Assembly: GCA_949296355.1 (NCBI GenBank)
Contig: CASFPS010000008.1
Coordinates: 107,302-171,301, forward strand
Direction of reading: 5' to 3'
DNA from: an uncultured bacterium
GTDB lineage: Bacteria; Cyanobacteriota; Vampirovibrionia; Gastranaerophilales; Gastranaerophilaceae
DNA length: 64,000 nucleotides
Below, in pieces: positions 33,126 through 42,493 of the stretch. The notes beneath the pieces were generated by a model, which saw only the letters and a program-made list of their open reading frames with translations, had not been told where the DNA came from and did no database searches. Every line of letters begins with the position of its first letter. Positions within the stretch are counted from its first letter, which is position 1. The translations under genes and the position numbers were made by a program.

Positions 33126-33956
33126 ATGCTAAAGAAAATTCTTGCATCAATTTTACTTTCAATGTCGCTTTCTGTATACGCTGCAGAAATACCTGTTGAT
33201 GCAAAACTGGATTACAATCAGGGTATAGATTTTTACAAACTCGGCATGTACGAGCGTGCAATAGAATGTTTCCGCTCTGCAGTCAAAACGTATCCTGACT
33301 ACATTGATGCTTACTATAATCTTGCGGCAGTTTTAGAATACTTAAAACAGTACGCTGAAGCTTTATCGGTTTATAAACAGGTCTACTTAAGAAACCCGAA
33401 TGACTATGAAGTAATTTACAAGCTTGCACTTATGAGTTCCAAACTTGAAGATTACACAAAAGCTGCAGAATATCTGAAACTAATACCGGAGACAAGCAGC
33501 TACTATTCAAGAGGTCAGGAACTTGCAGAAACAATAAAAGTTTCAACAACTCTTCCTGCTCCTCAAACTAATCAGCCTTCCAAGGTTGCAACAAAATCCG
33601 GAATTTATGAAAATATTCTCTCTCCTACAGGTATAACCTCGGATAATTCCGGAAATATTTATGTTGCAACATTCTCTGATAACACCATTGTAAAAATTAC
33701 TCCTGACGGAAAAAGACAGGTGTTTCTCAAAAGCTCTTTAATAAGCGGTCCGATAAGCCTTGTATCAGACAGTGTCGGAAATATTTATGTTTCCAACTAC
33801 AATACAAATACCGTTGTTAAAATCACGCCTCAAGGAGCGCCGTCCGTTCTCGTATCAAAGCTTGATAAGCCTTACGGCTTGCACGTTGAAGGCAATATGC
33901 TCTTTATAACCTGTCAGGGGTCTAATTCAATTTACAGACAGAAAATTAATAATTAG
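33126..33956 (+). CDS. secreted TPR and NHL/beta-propeller-repeat protein
   Basis: Protein of 276 residues. A signal peptide (LKKILASILLSMSLSVYAAE) precedes about three tetratricopeptide repeats (residues 28-130; GIDFYKLGMYERAIECFRSA, AYYNLAAVLEYLKQYAEALS). A linker leads to NHL-like beta-propeller repeats (about 165-270; PTGITSDNSGNIYVATFSDN, GPISLVSDSVGNIYVSNYNT). Both modules bind proteins or ligands, so an envelope scaffold is likely. TATAAT lies at 33111-33116, very close to the start. Too few blades are present for a full propeller, so it may be short or pair with another chain. Confidence 0.78.
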   Translation: MLKKILASILLSMSLSVYAAEIPVDAKLDYNQGIDFYKLGMYERAIECFRSAVKTYPDYIDAYYNLAAVLEYLKQYAEALSVYKQVYLRNPNDYEVIYKLALMSSKLEDYTKAAEYLKLIPETSSYYSRGQELAETIKVSTTLPAPQTNQPSKVATKSGIYENILSPTGITSDNSGNIYVATFSDNTIVKITPDGKRQVFLKSSLISGPISLVSDSVGNIYVSNYNTNTVVKITPQGAPSVLVSKLDKPYGLHVEGNMLFITCQGSNSIYRQKINN

Positions 33957-34759
33957 AGATAACATTTAGGCTCTTCGCCTTCAACTCCCGCATAAAGTTC
34001 TACATACTGTTTTGCAGGACTTGAGTCTATTTTTGTAAAGAGAACTTCTTCTATCTGGAAGAACCCGACATCTGCAGTCATTTCAACTGTAATTTTAATC
34101 GGCTTTCTGTCACCGTGCTGAATTCTTATACGGTTAATAGCATTTGCGGAATATTTATGAATATCGCCGACTCGCGGGGTTTTATTGATAGAAAGAGGAA
34201 TTCTTGCTCTTCCCTTTGTCATATCACAACCGTCTGCAATCAAAATAATTCCGGCTTCTGTTGAATGAATTTTTCTTGATGACATATGCCCGATAATAGC
34301 TTCTATTACAATAGAGCGGATTATTACACGTTTATGCAAATCATGCGGAAAGACTTCCGTCAAAGCTCTTTCAATCAAAGGTTTGGCAAGTATTACAGAC
34401 ATTTCTTCATGTCCCTGTCTTCCTATCATCATCCCGAGATCGTGCATAAGTCCGGCAAGAATTACCGCACACATACTGTCTTCAAATGTCCCGATTTCTT
34501 CTGTCTCCAAAGAGGTTTTTATTCCTGCTTCGTGAAGAATATTAAGCATTTTTATAGCATTAGCCGCAACCTGTCTCATATGGACAGGTCCATGGTCATT
34601 GTAGCCCAGACGCTTGATTGAAACATTGTTTGCATAGTCCTGCATTTCCTGCAGCTCTTCATCTTCAAACAAATAATTCACAAGTTTCAGGCAATTAGGG
34701 TGATTTTGGAGCCGTTTTAATATCTTAGACTCAACCGAAACTTCTTTTATTGATTTCAT
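33953..34759 (-). CDS. HD-domain metal-dependent phosphohydrolase
   Basis: Protein of 268 residues from the ATG at 34759. The HD motif pieces are GHDGPVHMRQVA-like at about 60 (NDHGPVHMRQVAANA), HDLGMMIGRQGHEEMS near 113 and EAIIGHMSSRK near 160, giving the histidines and aspartates that bind the metal pair. HD proteins hydrolyse phosphate esters, including nucleotides and signalling molecules; the substrate is unknown. The C-terminal 80 residues (DVGFFQIEEVLFTKI) form an additional domain. Two upstream starts exist, so the N-terminus is uncertain. Confidence 0.82.
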   Translation of the reverse strand: MKSIKEVSVESKILKRLQNHPNCLKLVNYLFEDEELQEMQDYANNVSIKRLGYNDHGPVHMRQVAANAIKMLNILHEAGIKTSLETEEIGTFEDSMCAVILAGLMHDLGMMIGRQGHEEMSVILAKPLIERALTEVFPHDLHKRVIIRSIVIEAIIGHMSSRKIHSTEAGIILIADGCDMTKGRARIPLSINKTPRVGDIHKYSANAINRIRIQHGDRKPIKITVEMTADVGFFQIEEVLFTKIDSSPAKQYVELYAGVEGEEPKCYL

Positions 34760-34797
34760 ACTACCATGATAACACATTTTAATATGGTAGTAAATCC

Positions 34798-36198
34798 TTA
34801 TTTCAATTTATCAAGATTCAATTCGAGACGCTTTTCCGGCGGAGATAAATTATACATTCGTTTTGCAAAATTAATAATATATTGCCTTGAAAGACCAACT
34901 TTTTTAAAAGTACCGTTGTTGCATAGTTCAATTAATCTGTCAACCTGTTTCTGGCAATTTTCATAGGTCTTAGGGTATTTTCTCAACTGTTGTGTTATTG
35001 ATCTTTCCGCACGTTCGGAATTATAATATGCAGAACTTATGCCATAATTGTCCAGACTGTCTTTTCCGTTCTTTACATGAGGTATAAGGTGATCAATGCT
35101 GCCTGCAGAACCCGCTACCATATTATACCCGATTTTATCAGACGAATACTCCACACATTTCATAATAAAAGCGGAAAGATTTACATGCGATGTCGGAAGT
35201 TTCGTTGCTTTTTGAATTATCCTGTGAGCCAGCTTCGTATCTTCTAATTTATCCGTAATTTTTTGAAGTTCATATATAAAAGATTTTCTGTTAAACGGAA
35301 TTACAATAGGAATATTATATATTTTTGATCTGGTCTGCGCAAATAACCTCATCAACTCCTGATTGTTTTTAAGCGAAGAGCCTGCAACAATAACTTCCAT
35401 ATCAGTAAGAGCGTCTGCACGTGCTTTTACCAGACTTTTATGATATTTAATTTTTTTATTTCTTCTTGCTCTGGACTTGATTTGCATTACAGAAGCCTGT
35501 TCCTCAGGCGTTTTTTCCGGCATTTTTTTAGCAATTACCAGAATTCGTTTTATCAAATCATTTTCCTGCGGATTATTCTTATGTTTAACTTCATCTGCTA
35601 TTCTCTGTAGTTTATATACAAATTCTTTTGCACTGAAAGGCAGTTGCACAGGTTTATGGCTTAATTTTTTATACACAATACTCATAAGATTGTGAAATTC
35701 CAAAAGCAGCTCCGGCGGCATTTCTTTTGCCATCTCTGACAATTCATCAAAAATAGGCTGCTGAGCTTCCAATAATTTTTTGTTATGCTCAGGAGCCAGG
35801 GTTAAAACAACATCCTTTAACTTATACTGCGGATTAGTCCTTGCCATATTTTTGACTATACCAAAAAACTGCCTCTCCACTGTATGCAGGCTGTCCTCAT
35901 ATTTTACCAGAGCCTTAACTATATTCTTAATTGATTTAGAAAAAAGATTCCTTGTATAAAAATGTTCCAAAACCTTCGGGTCTATTACAACTTTTCCTGA
36001 ATACATATCCGGAATCCCGTACGCCATCAAAGCTCTCAACTGTTCCGCATTCATTGCCTTTCTGCCAAAAGTTACAGTATCGGCTTTTAGAGGAGGGTTC
36101 AATGCAATAGAATTGCATTGAAAATAATCGTTACGATTATTTGCCTTTCCCGGCGGAAGCGTTTTATATTGATTTGTTAACAGTGGTAAAATTTTCAT
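34798..36198 (-). CDS. protein of unknown function with degenerate HNH-like motif
   Basis: Protein of 466 residues, basic and mostly helical. Near residue 370 it reads SIDHLIPHVKNGKDSLDNYG followed by YYNSERAERS. This matches the pattern of HNH nucleases, D-H-x-x-P, then N, then N-x-x-R, although the usual zinc cysteines are missing. The N-terminal 45 residues are asparagine/proline-rich and end in ADTVTFGRK, with no signal peptide. Repeated helical units suggest an internal duplication (about 150-330; two segments with PFSAKEFVYKLQRIADEV and PFNRKSFIYELQKITDKL). Nuclease, structural or secreted effector roles are all possible. Confidence 0.6.
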   Translation of the reverse strand: MKILPLLTNQYKTLPPGKANNRNDYFQCNSIALNPPLKADTVTFGRKAMNAEQLRALMAYGIPDMYSGKVVIDPKVLEHFYTRNLFSKSIKNIVKALVKYEDSLHTVERQFFGIVKNMARTNPQYKLKDVVLTLAPEHNKKLLEAQQPIFDELSEMAKEMPPELLLEFHNLMSIVYKKLSHKPVQLPFSAKEFVYKLQRIADEVKHKNNPQENDLIKRILVIAKKMPEKTPEEQASVMQIKSRARRNKKIKYHKSLVKARADALTDMEVIVAGSSLKNNQELMRLFAQTRSKIYNIPIVIPFNRKSFIYELQKITDKLEDTKLAHRIIQKATKLPTSHVNLSAFIMKCVEYSSDKIGYNMVAGSAGSIDHLIPHVKNGKDSLDNYGISSAYYNSERAERSITQQLRKYPKTYENCQKQVDRLIELCNNGTFKKVGLSRQYIINFAKRMYNLSPPEKRLELNLDKLK

Positions 36199-36247
36199 TA
36201 GTTTCTCTTTATAAATAATAAATCCCGTGAATATTTTTTTTTGCTAT

Positions 36248-36280
36248 AAAAAAGGAAGATATTTAAATATCTTCCTTTTT
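36248..36280 (-). terminator. terminator after secF
   Basis: GGAAGATATTTAAATATCTTCC is a perfect 22-base palindrome-type hairpin with A/T-runs on both sides, 7 bases after the secF stop. Confidence 0.85.
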
Positions 36281-36286
36281 CATACT

Positions 36287-37246
36287 TTATGCAGCAACCG
36301 GAGTTGTTGATTTTTTCTTATCTTCCCATATATCAACAAGGGTTGAACAGAAGAAAATGCTTGAATAAGTTCCGACTGCAATACCCAGAATCATTGCGAG
36401 TACGAAGTCTCTTGTTGTAACACCGCCCCAGAAATACAGAGCCAGAAGCGTTATTAATGTTGTAAGAGAAGTGTTTATACTTCTTGCAAGAGTCTGATTA
36501 ACACTGCCGTTCATAATCTCTGAGAAAGTCAATTTCTTAGAATAATATTTTAAATTTTCACGGACTCTGTCGAATACAACAATGGTATCGTGAACAGAAA
36601 AACCGATTACTGTCAAAAGCGCGGTTACAAAAAGCGCATCAATTTGTACATCATAGAATAAACCTAAAATTGAAAAGACACCGCATACAAACAACGTATC
36701 ATGTACAAGCCCAAGAATTGCAGCGAGCGCATAATCAAACTGAAAGCGCATCGTAAGATATGCAATAATTCCAAGAAGTGCAAGCGATAGGGCAATCAGG
36801 GAATTTTTAAACAATTCAGAACCTAATGTCGGTCCTACTGACGATACCTGAACAAGTTCAGGAGACTGGAATTCCTGATTCATGATGTTTGTAATCTTAT
36901 CCTGATCAGAAGAACCTTCCGCAATAAATTTTGTTCTTATAGACAAAATTGCCTTCATATCAGTATTTTCTTGAGAATTTACATTAATTATCTGCAAATA
37001 CGGGTTCTCGATTCCGCCTCCTTCAAGAGTTTTTCTCACATCAGAAAGTTTCTCGTTTGAAATACCTTCCTTAACCCCGTATTGAAGCGTTGTCCCGCCT
37101 GTATAATCAATGCCGACCTTCAAAGGAGTATGAGTCGGATAATGTATTGTTGAATATATCATGGCAATTATCCCCGGAGTCAATAGGATTGCGGAAATTG
37201 CCAGGAACAAAAATCTGTATTTTACTATATTTAATGTTAATTTCAT
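36287..37246 (-). CDS. secF: protein translocase subunit SecF
   Basis: Protein of 319 residues with N-terminal helix, periplasmic domain (GIDYTGGTTLQYGV near 43), and the C-terminal five-helix block with SVHDTIVVFDRVRENLKYY, the SecF signature. With SecD it uses the proton-motive force to help Sec translocation. It follows secD by 32 bases. Confidence 0.96.
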   Translation of the reverse strand: MKLTLNIVKYRFLFLAISAILLTPGIIAMIYSTIHYPTHTPLKVGIDYTGGTTLQYGVKEGISNEKLSDVRKTLEGGGIENPYLQIINVNSQENTDMKAILSIRTKFIAEGSSDQDKITNIMNQEFQSPELVQVSSVGPTLGSELFKNSLIALSLALLGIIAYLTMRFQFDYALAAILGLVHDTLFVCGVFSILGLFYDVQIDALFVTALLTVIGFSVHDTIVVFDRVRENLKYYSKKLTFSEIMNGSVNQTLARSINTSLTTLITLLALYFWGGVTTRDFVLAMILGIAVGTYSSIFFCSTLVDIWEDKKKSTTPVAA

Positions 37247-37278
37247 AATTTATTTTCCTTATTTTTGTAAATCTACAA

Positions 37279-38586
37279 TTAATCCAGAATACCGAATTTA
37301 GCCTTTTCGCGTTTTGTCTCGACAGCCTGATATCCTTCATTAATATCGCTTTCACGCAAACCGAACAGAGCAGGATGCGTAAGCTTGCCGGTTCCGAAGA
37401 TTAAATGCATGAAGTTTTTAGTAATAGTAATTGCGCTGAACATTGATACAATTACACCGAGAGCAAGAGTCAGAGCAAAACCTTTTACAATGCTTGTTCC
37501 GCAGCAATAAAGAATTGCGCAGGTGATAATTGTTGTCATATTTGAGTCAAAAATACTTGTAAATGCTCTGTCAAAACCGGAATTAATAGCAGTAAATAAT
37601 GTTCTTCCGGCTCTTAATTCTTCTTTTGTTCTTTCAAATATCAAAATGTTAGCATCAACTGCCATACCTATACTCAAAATGAAACCAGCAATACCGGCGA
37701 GAGTAAGTGTTACAGGGATTGCTTTGAAGAGCGCGAATAACATTAAGCCGTATATTACAAGCGCAACGTCCGCAATCAATCCCGGAGCCCTGTAGTAAGC
37801 TGCCATAAAGAGCATTACAAACCCTAAACCGATAGCACCTGCAACTTTTGATTTTGCAATACTGTCAGCCCCGAGAGTAGGTCCTACTGTATTTTCTTCA
37901 ATGATTTTGGCAGGAACCGGAAGTGCACCGGCATTTAAGAGGTCAACCATTTTCTTTGCTTCTTCATATTCAAAACCGCTGTCGCCGCCTGATATTTGTG
38001 CTCTTCCGCCGGTAATAGCTTCTCTGATTACAGGAGCAGACTGGAGTTCACCGTTAAAGAATATTGCCATCGGCTGCCCGACAAGCTGTTTTGTTAAATC
38101 TGCAAACTTTTTTGTACCTTCTGTATTGAATTCCAAATCAACAACCCACTGTCCGTTCTGGGAATTTGTACTCAAATTAGCCTTTGATAAATCTTTACCC
38201 GTAAGTCCGGTTGCTTCCCATTCAGGTTCTCCGTCTTTCATAACCGGTTTTCTGAAATCAAGTTCCGCAGTTTCTCCGATGTATTCTTTTGCCTGATTCA
38301 AATCTGACACATCCGGAATTTCTACAACAAGTCTTTTGTCACCGGATCTTTGTACAACAGTTTCGGAAACCCCCAGTTTGTTAACTCTGTTTTCAATTGC
38401 AAACTGCAAGCTTGACATCATATCAGGGGTAATCTGGGCGATTGTATTGCTTGTCTGGGCTTCTAGTACCAGACGCGACCCGCCGACCAGATCAAGCCCC
38501 AGTTTTGTAGGTTTTGTGCAAATAACGTAAATACTGACGATTACGATAGCTACAATTACCCAAAACAGTATTAGCTTATTCTTCAT
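37279..38586 (-). CDS. secD: protein translocase subunit SecD
   Basis: Protein of 435 residues from the ATG at 38586, which has AAAGGAG 10 bases upstream; a longer frame to 38676 is not supported. GLDLVGGSRLVLEAQ is near residue 25, the SecD head domain is central, and the helices carry SIGMAVDANILIFERTKEEL, the diagnostic motif. It is the first gene of the secD-secF pair and is shorter than enterobacterial SecD, as is common outside that group. Confidence 0.96.
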   Translation of the reverse strand: MKNKLILFWVIVAIVIVSIYVICTKPTKLGLDLVGGSRLVLEAQTSNTIAQITPDMMSSLQFAIENRVNKLGVSETVVQRSGDKRLVVEIPDVSDLNQAKEYIGETAELDFRKPVMKDGEPEWEATGLTGKDLSKANLSTNSQNGQWVVDLEFNTEGTKKFADLTKQLVGQPMAIFFNGELQSAPVIREAITGGRAQISGGDSGFEYEEAKKMVDLLNAGALPVPAKIIEENTVGPTLGADSIAKSKVAGAIGLGFVMLFMAAYYRAPGLIADVALVIYGLMLFALFKAIPVTLTLAGIAGFILSIGMAVDANILIFERTKEELRAGRTLFTAINSGFDRAFTSIFDSNMTTIITCAILYCCGTSIVKGFALTLALGVIVSMFSAITITKNFMHLIFGTGKLTHPALFGLRESDINEGYQAVETKREKAKFGILD

Positions 38587-38761
38587 TTTTTTATATACTC
38601 CTTTTATTTTTAGTGAATAGTGAATGGTGAGTAGTGAATAGACCTTTCTTGTAAGTTTACCCATAATCTTATACACTATTTTTCAATGTAGGTCAGATTT
38701 ACTAACCCGACGATAATTTTATTTTACCTCAAATAAGAAAATAAATTTCTTACCCGGTTGT

Positions 38762-39640
38762 CTAAATCGAATCAAGTGTAAAAATTAAATCTGCTTTTTC
38801 AGCTTTTGTAAGCTCGACAAGCGGTCGTCTTACATAATCACAAATGATTTCTCTATACGCAAGAGCAGCTTTTACAGGAACCGGATTCGGCGCCATAAAA
38901 AGCTTCTTGAATATCGGATAAAGTTTCTGATGCATATTTCTTGCTGTCATAACATCACCCGTTTTAAAGTTTCTAATCATAGACTTAATCTCTTTTCCGA
39001 AAAGGTGAGACGCAACAGAAATTACCCCGTGTGCGCCTACAGAAAGCATCGGAAGAGTCAGGCTGTCGTCGCCTGAATATATTGCAAAGTCTTTCGGGCA
39101 GTTCATTTTAAGATCTGTAATAACATCCATATCCCCGAAACTTTGTTTAAGTGCAACAATATTTTCATATTTTCTTGCAAGGGTTTTAACGGTCTCTACA
39201 GCCATATTAACCCCTGTTCTTGATGGAATATTGTAAAGAATTACAGGAAGTTCAACCGCTTCCGCTACAGCTGAAAAGTGTTCAATCATTCCGTTCTGAG
39301 ACGGCTTATTGTAATAAGGAACAACCGATAAAATAGCGTCCGCCCCTTCTTTTTCAGCCTTTTTTGCCATCATTACGGCAGTTTCCGTTGAGTTGGAGCC
39401 GGTACCCATTATAACTTTACCCTTATTTCCGACCCCTCTTCTTGCACTGGATAAGATTTCCATCTCTTCTTCGTGCGTTAAAGTAGGAGACTCGCCCGTA
39501 GTTCCCGTAACAAGTATTGCGTCAGACCCCGTATTAACAAGTTGATATGCTAACTGTTCTACTTTATCATAATCAACTTCTCTTTTTTCGTTGAAAGGCG
39601 TCACCATTGCGGTTATAACTTCACCTGCATCATATCTCAT
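38762..39640 (-). CDS. dapA: 4-hydroxy-tetrahydrodipicolinate synthase
   Basis: Protein of 292 residues with the DapA pattern: VTGTTGESPTLTHEEEME near 42, the tyrosine in LYNIPSRTGVNM near 135, and the Schiff-base lysine in VALKQSFGDMD near 163. It condenses pyruvate with aspartate semialdehyde, the first committed step to lysine and meso-diaminopimelate for peptidoglycan. AAAAAGGAG lies upstream of the start. Confidence 0.95.
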   Translation of the reverse strand: MRYDAGEVITAMVTPFNEKREVDYDKVEQLAYQLVNTGSDAILVTGTTGESPTLTHEEEMEILSSARRGVGNKGKVIMGTGSNSTETAVMMAKKAEKEGADAILSVVPYYNKPSQNGMIEHFSAVAEAVELPVILYNIPSRTGVNMAVETVKTLARKYENIVALKQSFGDMDVITDLKMNCPKDFAIYSGDDSLTLPMLSVGAHGVISVASHLFGKEIKSMIRNFKTGDVMTARNMHQKLYPIFKKLFMAPNPVPVKAALAYREIICDYVRRPLVELTKAEKADLIFTLDSI

Positions 39641-39673
39641 ATATTTATACTCCTTTTTCCCTTTTTAATTATA

Positions 39674-40528
39674 CTATGAAAATTCCAGAAACTCATGAAC
39701 TTCTATAGTTTTGTCATTATCAAGAAAGACGCCTAATTGGGAAGTCTGGTACTTGTATGTAACATTAAACCTGTAACGGTATGCCGTATCCGCAGCCATT
39801 GTTATTTTGCCAAAATTCTTCAGGCTGATAAGTTTTTTTAACTGCTGCATATTATCACCCGCCTGAATACATATTGCATAAGAAATAGGTGTTGCACCAT
39901 GCAGAACCTTAAATAAAACCTCTAAAACCCCGTCAATTTTGTTATAATTATCAAACTTATACATATAACCGCCCTCAAACAACATTGGATTGAGTCCGAG
40001 TTTTTCTTTTATAAAATCAACCATCAACTTGTTCTGCTGGTCAAGATCAATAACAATTTCTTTATGTGAAAACTGGGCTTTTACTCTTGTATGTATTGTT
40101 ACTACGTATTTATTAATACTCTTTTCTTCTTTTTCAATGTCATCTTTCAATTTTTTATTTAACGCTAACTCCTGAGTTTTCTTGTTGATATAATGCGCGC
40201 TTTTGTACCCTGCCTCAATAAGATTTGTTAACAGTACTGCAAGATTCATGCCGAAAAACAGAGCTGTAAGAATTAAAACAGCACTTATGTACTTAAGCTC
40301 GATTACGGTTCCGAAAATATCAAAAGAAAGCGAACAGAGACTATTTGCAACCTCTAATAAATTTTCCAAATAAGGTCTACAGAATTCCATCCACTGCCAG
40401 TTGCCGTTGGTAAGATTTTCCACCCAAAAGAACAAAAGCAGTATTACACATAACATGCAAACGATTTTAAGAAATTGCCACAGGCTCCTGAGAAGATCAA
40501 AACCTTTTAAAATTATCTTGTGTAACAT
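39674..40528 (-). CDS. membrane protein of unknown function
   Basis: Protein of 284 residues with two membrane segments, one near the start (IVCMLCVILLLFFWV) and one around residues 80-105 (ISAVLILTALFFGMNLAVLL), then a soluble domain of about 175 residues with mixed alpha/beta character (KYVVTIHTRVKAQFSHKEIV). I recognise no family. It starts 2 bases after panC stops, so it belongs to the panB-panC operon, but nothing ties it to pantothenate chemistry. Confidence 0.7.
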   Translation of the reverse strand: MLHKIILKGFDLLRSLWQFLKIVCMLCVILLLFFWVENLTNGNWQWMEFCRPYLENLLEVANSLCSLSFDIFGTVIELKYISAVLILTALFFGMNLAVLLTNLIEAGYKSAHYINKKTQELALNKKLKDDIEKEEKSINKYVVTIHTRVKAQFSHKEIVIDLDQQNKLMVDFIKEKLGLNPMLFEGGYMYKFDNYNKIDGVLEVLFKVLHGATPISYAICIQAGDNMQQLKKLISLKNFGKITMAADTAYRYRFNVTYKYQTSQLGVFLDNDKTIEVHEFLEFS

Positions 40529-40530
40529 AG

Positions 40531-41388
40531 CTATCCCTTCAAATATATATTATCTATTAATCTCACACCTTCTACTCTGCAAGCAATCAAAGCTATTGAA
40601 TTGTCATCAGCACTTTCCTGCTCTTCAAGCGTATCTCTGTCCAGAATTTCAAGATACTCAAGATCTTGTTTTTCGGTAAGAAAACTATACGCTGTCTCTT
40701 TCAAACTTTTTATATCAGTTATTCCACGATTATAACATGCTTTTATATTATTGAGAATACCGCTTAATACAAGAGCATCCTTTTTCCCTTCTTCAGACAA
40801 ATATTTATTCCTTGAACTTAATGCAAGCCCTGATTCTTCTCTCACAATAGGGCACTGGATAATTTCAACCGGAACATTTAAATCTTTAACCATTTTCTTT
40901 ACAATCACAACCTGCTGCGCATCTTTTTGCCCGAAAAATGCATAATCCGGCTGGACTATATTAAATAATTTTAAAACAACGGTGCAAACCCCGTCAAAAT
41001 GTCCTGTTCTTGTTTTCCCGCAAAGCTTATTCACGTAGAAAAAAGGCGGACATACGTAAGTTAAAGTATCATTGGAAAGACGGCTGCCTTCTCCGTACAT
41101 TTCTTTTGGAGACGGGGCAAATACAATATCAACGCCTTCTTTATTACATAATTCCATATCCTTATCCAGAGTTCTCGGATATTTATCAAAATCCTCACTC
41201 GGTCCAAACTGTATCGGATTTACAAAAACAGAAACGACAACCCTGTCACAAGTTTCTTTTGCCTTTTTTATCAAACTCAAATGACCTTCATGCAAAGCTC
41301 CCATTGTCGGAACAAGCCCGACCTTAAGCCCCTGCCATTCTTTTCTCTGTTTTCTTAATTCTTCAATATTATGTAAAAGCATTTTCAT
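40531..41388 (-). CDS. panC: pantoate--beta-alanine ligase
   Basis: Protein of 285 residues with the nucleotidyltransferase signature PTMGALHEGHLSLIKKAK near 28, FVNPIQFGPSEDFDKYPR near 56, GKTRTGHFDGVCTVV near 120 and a KMSKS-like SSRNKYLSEEGK near 192. It joins pantoate and beta-alanine to make pantothenate, the precursor of coenzyme A. Its start overlaps the panB stop by 4 bases. Confidence 0.97.
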   Translation of the reverse strand: MKMLLHNIEELRKQRKEWQGLKVGLVPTMGALHEGHLSLIKKAKETCDRVVVSVFVNPIQFGPSEDFDKYPRTLDKDMELCNKEGVDIVFAPSPKEMYGEGSRLSNDTLTYVCPPFFYVNKLCGKTRTGHFDGVCTVVLKLFNIVQPDYAFFGQKDAQQVVIVKKMVKDLNVPVEIIQCPIVREESGLALSSRNKYLSEEGKKDALVLSGILNNIKACYNRGITDIKSLKETAYSFLTEKQDLEYLEILDRDTLEEQESADDNSIALIACRVEGVRLIDNIYLKG

Positions 41389-42212
41389 CTCCCAAGCTTA
41401 GCTTTTTCTTCATTATTCAATTCAAAAGATTCCTTCTCAGAAGGAAAAATCTCCTCTTTAACCTCTCTTATATACATTTCTACACCGTTCAAAACCGTAT
41501 CATGCAAGTTTGCATACTTTTTCACAAATTTTGGCGTGAAGTCCGTAAATTTTCCCATAATATCATCACTTACAACGATTTGACCGGAACAATATTTACC
41601 CGCGCCGATTCCGATTGTAGGAATTTTCAAATTCTCTGTTATGTATTTAGCGCTCTCTGCCGGCATAAGTTCAAGGACAACGGCAAAACATCCGGCTTCT
41701 TCCAGCTTTTTAGCGCTGTTCAGAATCTCATCTATCTTATCGGAAGTCTTTCCCTGAATTTTATGCCCGCCGATTGTATTCATCAGCTGCGGCGTAAACC
41801 CGAGATGTCCGAGAACCGGAATCCCTGACTCCACACATCTTTTAACAAGTTTAAGAATGTGTTCGTTGCACCCTTCGAGCTTAACTCCAGAAGCCCCCGC
41901 TTTAATCATCTTAGAAGCATTTTCAAGCCCCTGCTCTACTGTAAGATTATAGCTCATAAACGGCATATCTCCGATTATAAATGAATTTGGCGCTCCTCTT
42001 GAAACCGCTTTTACAAATATAAGCATTTCATCAATTGAAATGTTGTAAGTATCTTTATACCCCAATGCCACCATTGCAAGCGAATCTCCGACCAGAATAC
42101 CGTCAATTTCAGCCTTATCCAAAACCTGAGCCGTCGAATAATCGTAAGCAGTCAGCATTGCAATTTTTTCGTTATTATCTTTTAATCTTTGAAAAGTATT
42201 AATGGTTTTCAT
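41385..42212 (-). CDS. panB: 3-methyl-2-oxobutanoate hydroxymethyltransferase
   Basis: Protein of 275 residues from the ATG at 42212, chosen because AAAGGAAATT precedes it; the frame runs to 42248. Conserved parts are MLTAYDYSTAQVLDKA, GDSLAMVALGYKDTYN, the catalytic-region VKLEGCNEH and PTIGIGAGKYCSGQIVVSDD. It makes ketopantoate from 3-methyl-2-oxobutanoate in coenzyme A synthesis. It is followed by panC and a membrane protein in one operon. Confidence 0.97.
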   Translation of the reverse strand: MKTINTFQRLKDNNEKIAMLTAYDYSTAQVLDKAEIDGILVGDSLAMVALGYKDTYNISIDEMLIFVKAVSRGAPNSFIIGDMPFMSYNLTVEQGLENASKMIKAGASGVKLEGCNEHILKLVKRCVESGIPVLGHLGFTPQLMNTIGGHKIQGKTSDKIDEILNSAKKLEEAGCFAVVLELMPAESAKYITENLKIPTIGIGAGKYCSGQIVVSDDIMGKFTDFTPKFVKKYANLHDTVLNGVEMYIREVKEEIFPSEKESFELNNEEKAKLGR

Positions 42213-42493
42213 AATTTCCTTTCCCGTCCCCCTCGTCCCTTGAGGCATTATGTCTAAGATAAATTATTTTGTCTTACTGAACTCGTTTCAGCATCTTGTT
42301 AATTAAGCGTTATACTTTTTTCTGATAAGATCCCGAAACAAGTTCGGGATGACAGTTTAGTTTATTGTCTCGACAAGATTTCACAATGACGTTACACTTG
42401 TAATTTTACTTTTATCTGCTTAGTCACTCAGTCACTTAATCACTCAGTCACTTTTGCTCTCCCTTCCCCTCCTCACTCTTCACTATTTGCACG
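42213..42493. other. intergenic stretch with one palindrome
   Basis: No gene. ATCCCGAAACAAGTTCGGGAT near 42331-42351 is a hairpin of the type found in dispersed repeats, and CGACAAGATTTCACAATGAC (from 42370) resembles the end of the CATTGCGAG repeat family. A run of TCAGTCACT-like direct repeats lies near 42420-42452. Confidence 0.5.
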
